Part shown: positions 1 to 5,038 of the stretch, in pieces
Layout of the letters: each line of letters begins with the position of its first letter
Position numbering within the stretch: position 1 is the stretch's first letter
NCBI GenBank assembly: GCA_938003555.1
Contig: CALKXN010000359.1
Coordinates: forward strand, 1-5,038
Source: an uncultured Robiginitomaculum sp.
GTDB lineage: Bacteria > Pseudomonadota > Alphaproteobacteria > Caulobacterales > Maricaulaceae
Length of the DNA: 5,038 bases
Direction: 5' to 3'
Translations under genes and position numbers: made by a program
Notes under the pieces: generated by a model
Databases searched by the model: none
The model's input: the letters and a program-made list of their open reading frames with translations, nothing else
What the model was told of the DNA's origin: nothing

Positions 1-1192
1 CAACAACGCTGGGAACATTGAGCGAATATTGCAGCGCTTGTTCCACCGTCACATCACCATGATAACGGCGCGTGAAATTTTGCGGCTGATAAGAGCCAAA
101 ACGCGTCGGCGCATCCAGGAGCTTACTCCCGGGCGTGGCTATCCCATCATCAAAGGCCAGTGCAAAGATGAAGGGTTTAAGCGCGGAGCCCGGCGAGCGT
201 TTACGCTGCGTCATATCAATCCAGCCGCCCTGAATATCGCGGGAGACAGAGCCCACGGAGGCGCGGATTTCTCGGGTTTTATTATGAACTATCAAGATGG
301 CGACATTGCCTAAATCCGGGTTTTTAACGGCATAGCTTTGCGCGGCGCCTTGCGCGCGCTTTTGCAATGCGGCCTCAAGCGTTGTGCGCGTATAGTCACC
401 TGCGCTTGATAAACGCTGCGCGGTCAGCCACGCGGTTTGCGGGAGCGCTAAACGCTCAGGCGGCAATGGGGCTTCGCGCGCCTCATTGGCCTGCATCGTG
501 CTTAGATCACCTGATGCTTCTAATCTGCGGATAATATCATCACGCCCCCTACGTGCCACATCAGGCCTTCGGTCAGGACGGCGCGCTTCGGGGGCTTGAG
601 GCAGCGCGATCAGCAGAGCGATTTGCGCGTCGGTCATGCCGTGGGGCTCATGCCCAAACCAAGACAGGCTCGCGGCGCGCACGCCTTCAAGATTTCCGCC
701 ATAAGGCACATGTGTTAGATAGCTCTCCAAGATTTCACGTTTCGATAGACGCAGTTCAATCTGCACGGCCCGCACCATCTCAATGGCTTTAGAGCGTAGT
801 GTTCTGGGGCGCGGCTCAATTTGCCGCGCGAGTTGCATGGTAATTGTCGACGCGCCGGAGACAAATTTCTTGTTCTGCGCAGCGCTCTTGATCGCTCTAA
901 CTATTGCAATGCCGTCAACACCAGAGTGATCATAAAAGCGCTTATCCTCAATCGCGATAAGACGATCAACAAAGCGCGGATCAACATCTTCCAGGCGCGC
1001 CTGTAATCTCCAGCGGCCATCCTCAACCGTAAAGGCCGATAGCCACTGGCCGTCATTGGCCGCAACTTCGGGCGAGACAATCGCAAGCCGATCAAGCGGC
1101 GGCGGGAACATCCAATTCGCCAGCACCAACAGGCTGAAGACAAGCGTGAGCCCCCATTTTAGCTTTGCCGGATATGTGACGCGGCGGCGCAA
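1..1192 (-). CDS. pbpC: Penicillin-binding protein 1C (bifunctional glycosyltransferase/transpeptidase), C-terminus cut by window edge
   Basis: Class A penicillin-binding protein that polymerises lipid II into glycan strands and has a penicillin-binding transpeptidase domain, anchored in the inner membrane and facing the periplasm. The minus frame is open for 397 codons from TTG 1192 to the window edge. Residues 2-12 are basic and 13-29 form one membrane helix, followed by PPPLDRLA, typical of PBP1C. The family 51 glycosyltransferase motifs are all present: IEDKRFYDHSGVD at 81-93 with catalytic Glu82, GASTITMQLAR at 113-123, and ILESYLTHVPYGGNLEGVRAAS from about 157. The transpeptidase begins around residue 290, with RSPGSALKPF at 332-341 (active Ser336, Lys339) and SLN at 390-392. 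The KTG motif and the usual C-terminal domain lie beyond position 1, since the family is about 700-800 residues long. No stop or frameshift is seen. It follows the A2M gene by one base, so cotranscription is inferred. The identification is very secure. Confidence 0.96.
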   Translation of the reverse strand, partial: MRRRVTYPAKLKWGLTLVFSLLVLANWMFPPPLDRLAIVSPEVAANDGQWLSAFTVEDGRWRLQARLEDVDPRFVDRLIAIEDKRFYDHSGVDGIAIVRAIKSAAQNKKFVSGASTITMQLARQIEPRPRTLRSKAIEMVRAVQIELRLSKREILESYLTHVPYGGNLEGVRAASLSWFGHEPHGMTDAQIALLIALPQAPEARRPDRRPDVARRGRDDIIRRLEASGDLSTMQANEAREAPLPPERLALPQTAWLTAQRLSSAGDYTRTTLEAALQKRAQGAAQSYAVKNPDLGNVAILIVHNKTREIRASVGSVSRDIQGGWIDMTQRKRSPGSALKPFIFALAFDDGIATPGSKLLDAPTRFGSYQPQNFTRRYHGDVTVEQALQYSLNVPSVV

Positions 1193-1222
1193 ATTAACCC
1201 GGCTGCGTCGATAGGATGGTTA
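1190..1222 (-). promoter_or_regulatory. A2M stop / pbpC TTG start junction, likely translational coupling
   Basis: The A2M gene stops with TAA at 1196-1194 and pbpC starts at TTG 1192, leaving a single base between them (TAATTTG). The pbpC frame has an in-frame TAA at 1222-1220, and the codons between it and 1192 contain no ATG or GTG. TTG is therefore the only credible start that keeps the basic N-terminus and the membrane helix. Just upstream there is only a weak purine-poor CCGGG and no clear AGGAGG. The start probably depends on ribosomes terminating on the A2M message, which is inference from spacing. Confidence 0.7.
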
Positions 1223-2861
1223 CGCGGCCGGCTGGCGTAATGGCCATGTCGCCAGGGCGATACATATCTTCGATCACTACGCCGGGGATTGCAAAGTCCC
1301 CCGCCGTTACGGCGCGCACGACATAGGCGATGCGGTAACTGTTTTGACGATCTGTCTTAAGCGAAGCCACCAAGCGGTCATCACGCGCCTCAGCAATTTC
1401 CAGCGGCGAAATTTCACCGACCCATTCAAATGGCCCAATGCTAAGGTTATCGCTATTCTTACCATCTTCGGGACGAAGGATCGTTTCGATCTCAAATCCA
1501 GCAGGCAGCAAATCAGCGATCACGGTCTGGCGCGAGCGGCTAATTTTTGAACGCATATTGATCACAATAACAGCCTGATCACCCTTTTGCATTGCCGCAA
1601 GACTGAGCGGTTTTCCGTCCATTGTGAGGACAGTTTTCTCCGCGCCATAGCCTTCTTCGATTTCGGCGGGCGCTTTGGTCGGCGTGCCGTAGATACTGAT
1701 AATGCGATAAATGTCGCGCTCCCCTGTATTCGCAAAACTCACATCGCGCGTCAGATCATCCACACCAAGCGCAACTGTGCTCTGCGGATTAAATCCGTCA
1801 ATACCGCTAGCCGATACGTTTAAATCCGCAGCTCCGGCTTTGATGGCCCGCATGGCCATGATTGTTCGCGCCTTTTCCTGCGTCGATAAGCGATCAGGGT
1901 CTTTTAGACTTGCCGCAAATTTTGCCTGCGCCTCAGCCACGCGGTCTGGCATTTCCGCCTCTGCCGCAAGAGCGACCAAGGCCGCCATATCGCGAAGGGG
2001 TGATTGGTAATAATTATAGTCCTCATCATATCCGATAGAGTCAAAGGCTGCATCAAATGCAGAATTAGCGCGAACCTTATCCCCCATCATCGCAAAGGCT
2101 GTTCCGATATGGGCAAAGGCCATGGGCGAGCGTAGGTTTTTGCGATGCGTATCATAGAAATAACGCATCTTGGACAAATCGCCCTCGCCGCCGCGCGCTA
2201 AAACATAATGGGCATAGGCGGCCGTTTCAGCCTGGCGAATATTAATGCGCTCTTCATTACGATTGCGGCGATAGCGATAATCTTCATAGGCTAGCGATGA
2301 GTAATCCTCCATGCGCGTCATTTCACGAAGCGCGCCATAAGACCGCTTCATCACATCAGCCGAGACATCATAGCCTTCGGCATCTGCGCGCTGCAAGAAC
2401 TCGGTGGCATATGCCCCAAGCCACGCTTGACCCGCACGGTCACCCGCGCGCCATAGCCCAAAGCTGCCTTGGCTATCCATGCGATTGCTGATTTTATAAA
2501 CCGCATTTTGCATGCGGCGCTTTAGCTCCGCGCCGTCTTGGCGGGGCATGCCGCCCAGATCACTCGCGTAAAGAAGCGGCAAGCCTGAGCTAATGGTTTG
2601 CTCTGTACAGCCATAAGGATATTTTGCGAGCGACGCAGCATAAGCCGCAGGATCAAGATCCGGCGAGGCTGAAAAAGAAACATTGATCTCAACACTAGCC
2701 GGGTTCAGGCCTTCACCTAAATCGCCCGGCAATGCCAAGCTTTGCCCTGCCGTCATGCGCGTTTCAATGCGGCGCTCCACAGGCAGGTAAGGAGATCGGC
2801 TTTCAATTTGATAATCCGAATTGACCTGATAATTATTCGGCCCTGTAATTTTCAAATCCAA
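1194..2861 (-). CDS. yfhM: Alpha-2-macroglobulin, C-terminal part: thioester domain and C-terminal macroglobulin domains, separated from the N-terminal part by an in-frame stop
   Basis: This is the C-terminal half of a bacterial alpha-2-macroglobulin, a periplasmic protease trap. Numbering from TTG 2861, residues 1-70 finish the domain that precedes the thioester domain. YPYGCTEQTISSGLPLLY at 81-98 carries the CxEQ thioester motif (Cys85, Gln88); E. coli YfhM has CLEQ here. The helical thioester domain continues with QAWLGAYATEFLQRA near 145-159 and repeated helical pairs to about 345. The C-terminal macroglobulin domains follow, with GTPTKAP near 392, DLLPAGFEIE at 450-459 and RAVTAGDF near 516, ending at TAA 1196-1194. 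The start is doubtful: TTG 2861 is merely the first start-type codon after the internal TAA, has no ribosome binding site, and lies inside a domain. Alone this fragment would lack a signal peptide and bait region, so it is unlikely to work as a separate gene. The family call is near certain; the gene boundaries are not. Confidence 0.85.
   Translation of the reverse strand: MDLKITGPNNYQVNSDYQIESRSPYLPVERRIETRMTAGQSLALPGDLGEGLNPASVEINVSFSASPDLDPAAYAASLAKYPYGCTEQTISSGLPLLYASDLGGMPRQDGAELKRRMQNAVYKISNRMDSQGSFGLWRAGDRAGQAWLGAYATEFLQRADAEGYDVSADVMKRSYGALREMTRMEDYSSLAYEDYRYRRNRNEERINIRQAETAAYAHYVLARGGEGDLSKMRYFYDTHRKNLRSPMAFAHIGTAFAMMGDKVRANSAFDAAFDSIGYDEDYNYYQSPLRDMAALVALAAEAEMPDRVAEAQAKFAASLKDPDRLSTQEKARTIMAMRAIKAGAADLNVSASGIDGFNPQSTVALGVDDLTRDVSFANTGERDIYRIISIYGTPTKAPAEIEEGYGAEKTVLTMDGKPLSLAAMQKGDQAVIVINMRSKISRSRQTVIADLLPAGFEIETILRPEDGKNSDNLSIGPFEWVGEISPLEIAEARDDRLVASLKTDRQNSYRIAYVVRAVTAGDFAIPGVVIEDMYRPGDMAITPAGRVTILSTQPG
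2598..2609 (-). other. Thioester motif Cys-Thr-Glu-Gln of the alpha-2-macroglobulin
   Basis: TGT ACA GAG CAA encodes CTEQ within YPYGCTEQTISSG. In this family the Cys side chain and Gln form an internal thioester that becomes exposed after the bait is cut and covalently bonds the attacking protease. All required residues are present, so this is the thioester-bearing A2M type (E. coli YfhM) and not the thioester-less type (YfaS). The motif lies downstream of the internal TAA, so it is made only if that codon is absent, read through or bypassed by reinitiation. Confidence 0.92.
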
Positions 2862-2882
2862 ATCACGAATGCCGGAATCGGT

Positions 2883-2885
2883 TTA
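2883..2885 (-). other. In-frame TAA codon splitting the alpha-2-macroglobulin gene
   Basis: On the minus strand the codons read CTT AAA TAA ACC GAT TCC GGC. The TAA is in frame with family-like sequence on both sides. One base change from CAA, GAA, AAA, TCA or TTA would make it. The following base is A, which is not a known strong readthrough context, and no obvious hairpin follows. TAA also ends the A2M gene at 1196-1194 and no other internal TAA occurs in either gene, so reassignment of this codon is unlikely. Confidence 0.9.
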
Positions 2886-5038
2886 TTTAAGCGTAATCAG
2901 ACCGCGATCGCGCTGCTGTTGTGCAAGCTGAATTTGGCCCAGCGCATCTGCGCCGCTCGTTAAAGCGCCGCCGCTTAGCGCGTACCCATACTGCCCCGCC
3001 GCGCCTTCGACATTATCCAAAGACAGCGTTGCAATGGCGGTGTCACCCGGCGCGAGGAAGCGCGGCAGACTTAACGTTGCGGGAACAGGATCACGAACTT
3101 TCATAGGCCGGCTTGCGCTGCCTACGGCTTTACCATTCCATGCTGTCGCCATGAGGCGGATTTCGCCGTTAAAATCGGGCAGATCAAGCGGGATAATGGC
3201 TTGACCATTTTTGACATTGATGACGCCGGAGTAAAGCGAAACTATTCGCGTCGGCGCAACGGTTAAGCCCTCACCGCCTAAACTATCGCCGCCGGAGCGG
3301 GCAATGGCAGCTTCGCCTAAATTTGGATTAAGCACACGCGCATAATCATCGCGCAATTCCAGCCCGAAAGCTTTTTTGCCAAAATAATACTTCGCCGCAT
3401 CGGGGCTATCAAATTTCGTGATGCGCAATATACCTTCATCGACAGCGGCCAGAGTCAGATAGTTTTGACCGTCCCCAACGCCGTCAATATTAACAGTCAC
3501 ATTTTGAACTTGACGGGGGCGCGTGACATCTGGCGCCGCGATAGACACATTAAGCGTCTGCTCTGCGGCGCTGATCGGGATATGGACGAGGCCCACGGCG
3601 CGGCGCGGAACCGGACGCTCTGTTTGATCACGCGGCGTATATAGCGTGATGAGACCATAAACACTGGCACCCCACTCTTTATTGACACGCAGGCGAATAG
3701 TGCTGCCCCCTTCGGGGATAGAGATCGGGCGGATTTCGTGAATTTTATCACTGGCAATTACAAGCTCACCTTGGCCTGCATAGGGGGCTTTAAGAGTAAG
3801 CTCGACTATACTGCCGGGCCTCGCGGGTTCCGTAGGCCCGGCCATGATGAGTTGATCTGGACGATCACTGCGGCTCGCTCCGCCCCACCCCACGCTAAAG
3901 CGATAAGACGAGCTGGTTTCTGTTTCGGCGTCCGTTACGATGAGGCGGTAGCGGCCCCAATTTAATGTCTGAGACACTTTCGCCAGCCCATCCAGGCCTG
4001 TTGTAATTTCGCCGCTATCACGCAGCTCGTCATTTATGGTGTAGCGATAGCGCCAATTTCCGCGATTACGATACCAGACATAATCCCAGTCTTCATAAAC
4101 CAATTTCCAGTCCAGCGTCTTGGATTGCGGCGCGCCGCTCGCATCCACTGCAACCACATTTAAATCGAAAGGCGTTTGGCGCGGGGAACGTTCTCCTTCG
4201 AAACTCGGGCGAATACCCAGATAGAGTGCATTGGTGCGCACAGGAATACGCGCAGAATTTTTGATATAGCGCCCACCTGGTTCTGCCACGCCTGCTGTGA
4301 TCTCACCGCGCAGCGGAGAGCTGGAGCGAATATTATAGCCTGATAATGATGCCTCTGTTTCAAGCTCGCCTTTTTCATTGGTCAGGCCTTGGGCCAAAAC
4401 AATGTTTTGCTCTTGGAAGGTTTCTGTCGCCAGACCAAAGCTGAAGCGGTCATATTTTGGGAAGGGGTTCGGATCAACGCGCACACGCATCTCAGCTTCG
4501 ACATCCAAGTCTTTGCCCGGCCCGCCATAAAGAAATTCACTCGCAACTGTAACTTTGACGTCTTGGTTATTCGTTACGATACCCTCACCCGTTTTAATAT
4601 CGACCGTAATTTTCTGCGGAATAAAGTCTTCTACGGATATGGAATGTGATCCAATCAAGTCTAATCCATCGGCATAAACTTCAAGCATCCATACGCCGCG
4701 CGGCGCAGAGCCCGGCAAACCAAAGCTATGCACGAGTGCGCCGCTCAACAGTTCTTTTTCAGTGAAGCGTTTCTCGAACGCGACAATGCCGTTGGGACGC
4801 ACAAGCTTAAACGTACCTTCGCGCGGCGCGGCAATACTACGATTATTACGCAGCATGGCCACCATATTGACACGCTCGCCCGGGCGGTAAACGCCGCGAT
4901 CTGTGTAGATATAGGGATCAATATTGAGGCCAGCACTACGGCCATTCACATCACGATCTGATAGATCAAGCGGGCTGCGGCGCATGTCCAGCATAGCATA
5001 ATCTCCATTCGCGCCATAAGCCATGACCATATGCGGAG
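2883..5038 (-). CDS. yfhM: Alpha-2-macroglobulin, N-terminal and middle macroglobulin domains; 5' end beyond window, ends at in-frame TAA
   Basis: This is the middle part of the same alpha-2-macroglobulin. The frame is open to the window edge. The ATG at 5030 is not the real start, because PH-MVMAYG continues a domain and the family has some hundreds more residues before it, including a signal peptide or lipoprotein signal. Numbering from 5030: YTDRGVYRPGERV at 42-54 is the hallmark of the MG2-type domain. Further beta-sandwich macroglobulin domains span about 140-385. The bait-region domain (A2M_BRD type) begins near 390 and contains LAAVDEGILRITKF at 527-540. A glycine-rich probable bait lies at 568-595. 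DLPDFNGEIRLMATAWNG at 616-633 marks the A2M/MG7-type domain. The frame stops at TAA 2885-2883 after residue 715, before the thioester domain. A truncated product would keep protease-cleavable regions but have no thioester for covalent capture. Family very secure; functional state uncertain. Confidence 0.88.
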   Translation of the reverse strand, partial: PHMVMAYGANGDYAMLDMRRSPLDLSDRDVNGRSAGLNIDPYIYTDRGVYRPGERVNMVAMLRNNRSIAAPREGTFKLVRPNGIVAFEKRFTEKELLSGALVHSFGLPGSAPRGVWMLEVYADGLDLIGSHSISVEDFIPQKITVDIKTGEGIVTNNQDVKVTVASEFLYGGPGKDLDVEAEMRVRVDPNPFPKYDRFSFGLATETFQEQNIVLAQGLTNEKGELETEASLSGYNIRSSSPLRGEITAGVAEPGGRYIKNSARIPVRTNALYLGIRPSFEGERSPRQTPFDLNVVAVDASGAPQSKTLDWKLVYEDWDYVWYRNRGNWRYRYTINDELRDSGEITTGLDGLAKVSQTLNWGRYRLIVTDAETETSSSYRFSVGWGGASRSDRPDQLIMAGPTEPARPGSIVELTLKAPYAGQGELVIASDKIHEIRPISIPEGGSTIRLRVNKEWGASVYGLITLYTPRDQTERPVPRRAVGLVHIPISAAEQTLNVSIAAPDVTRPRQVQNVTVNIDGVGDGQNYLTLAAVDEGILRITKFDSPDAAKYYFGKKAFGLELRDDYARVLNPNLGEAAIARSGGDSLGGEGLTVAPTRIVSLYSGVINVKNGQAIIPLDLPDFNGEIRLMATAWNGKAVGSASRPMKVRDPVPATLSLPRFLAPGDTAIATLSLDNVEGAAGQYGYALSGGALTSGADALGQIQLAQQQRDRGLITLK
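3246..3329 (-). other. Probable bait region of the alpha-2-macroglobulin
   Basis: Residues 568-595 (numbered from ATG 5030) form a flexible stretch rich in Gly, Ser and Ala. It includes ARSGGDSLGGEGLTVAPTR, with Arg578, Arg595, Asp582, Glu573 and Glu587 as mixed cleavage options. It sits between the conserved LELRDDYARVL segment and the SLYSGVINV...LDLPDFNGEIR segment, where bacterial A2Ms carry the exposed bait that proteases cut to trigger trapping. The position is by family analogy; the exact limits are an estimate. Confidence 0.55.

Larger units (their letters stand above)
1194..5038 (-). pseudogene. yfhM: Whole alpha-2-macroglobulin locus read as one gene interrupted by an in-frame ochre codon
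   Basis: Both A2M fragments lie in the same reading frame: 5030 and 2861 differ by 2169, a multiple of three. The domain order across the break is that of a single YfhM-type protein. Between them sit TAA at 2885-2883 and seven codons reading TDSGIRD, which join LITLK to LDLKITGP as one plausible domain strand. The combined window portion is about 1278 residues plus the TAA, so with the missing N-terminus the total would fit the usual 1600-1800. Nothing else is damaged: no frameshift, the thioester motif is intact and the domains are well conserved. This suggests a recent nonsense change, a base-calling error, or tolerated readthrough rather than an old decayed gene. Annotating it as a possible pseudogene is the cautious choice; I cannot tell these apart from sequence alone. 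Confidence 0.6.

Noticed and set aside
901..1143. 80-residue minus-strand ORF beginning MSSACWCWRIGC
   Set aside because: It overlaps pbpC in another frame. The pbpC frame here encodes the membrane helix, PPPLDRLA and the IEDKRFYDH motif, so this ORF is a shadow.
29..2010. Several plus-strand ORFs of 61-99 codons (for example 29-313, 553-792, 1711-2010)
   Set aside because: All lie opposite well-conserved coding of pbpC or the A2M, have no recognisable domains, and are expected as antisense shadows.
2883..2885. A frameshift (insertion or deletion) as the cause of the split A2M
   Set aside because: The two parts are in the same frame (5030 minus 2861 is divisible by three) and the codons between still fit, so a single indel cannot explain it; a substitution can.
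2883..2885. Stop-codon reassignment (TAA read as an amino acid)
   Set aside because: TAA ends the A2M gene at 1196-1194 directly before pbpC, and no other internal TAA occurs in about 1670 codons. Reassigned UAA is also not an established bacterial code.
5028..5030. ATG at 5030 as the true start of the A2M gene
   Set aside because: The frame is open upstream to the window edge, the sequence at this ATG is mid-domain, there is no signal peptide, and the family has several hundred more N-terminal residues.
1..5038. tRNA, rRNA, CRISPR array, insertion sequence, attachment site or terminator
   Set aside because: Almost the whole window is conserved coding on one strand, with gaps of one base between genes. 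I saw no repeats, inverted-repeat ends or hairpin-plus-T-run structures.

Overview
The window holds two genes, both on the minus strand and both cut by a window edge. Reading in gene direction from 5038 down to 1, the first is a bacterial alpha-2-macroglobulin (A2M, YfhM type). Immediately after it comes the first half of pbpC, encoding penicillin-binding protein 1C. This yfhM-pbpC pairing is a known arrangement in Gram-negative bacteria. The usual interpretation is that the A2M traps foreign proteases in the periplasm while PBP1C synthesises or repairs nearby peptidoglycan, so the pair acts as envelope defence. The Gram-negative envelope context is firm. An alphaproteobacterial host is only an impression from the protein style and moderate GC.

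Layout: from 5038 to 1194 there is one continuous A2M reading frame of about 1280 codons, missing its N-terminus. It is broken once by an in-frame TAA at 2885-2883. The upstream part (2883-5038) carries the macroglobulin domains, the bait-region segment and the A2M/MG7-type domain. The downstream part (1194-2861, or 2882 if read through) carries the thioester domain, with an intact CTEQ thioester motif at 2609-2598, and the C-terminal macroglobulin-like domains. Both sides remain in the same frame and seven codons between the TAA and the first possible restart (TTG 2861) still read as family-like protein. The lesion is therefore a pure substitution-type stop, not a frameshift.

The A2M stop TAA (1196-1194) is followed one base later by the only possible pbpC start, TTG at 1192. 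The pbpC frame then stays open for 397 codons to position 1. It encodes a membrane anchor, a complete family 51 glycosyltransferase domain and the start of the transpeptidase domain with its SALK and SLN motifs. The track of long ORFs misses it because its stop lies outside the window.

No RNA gene, mobile element, CRISPR array, terminator or intergenic gap over 300 bases is visible. The plus-strand ORFs are shadows. The one real oddity is the internal stop that separates the bait half from the thioester half of the A2M. I see no evidence of a wholly new system.
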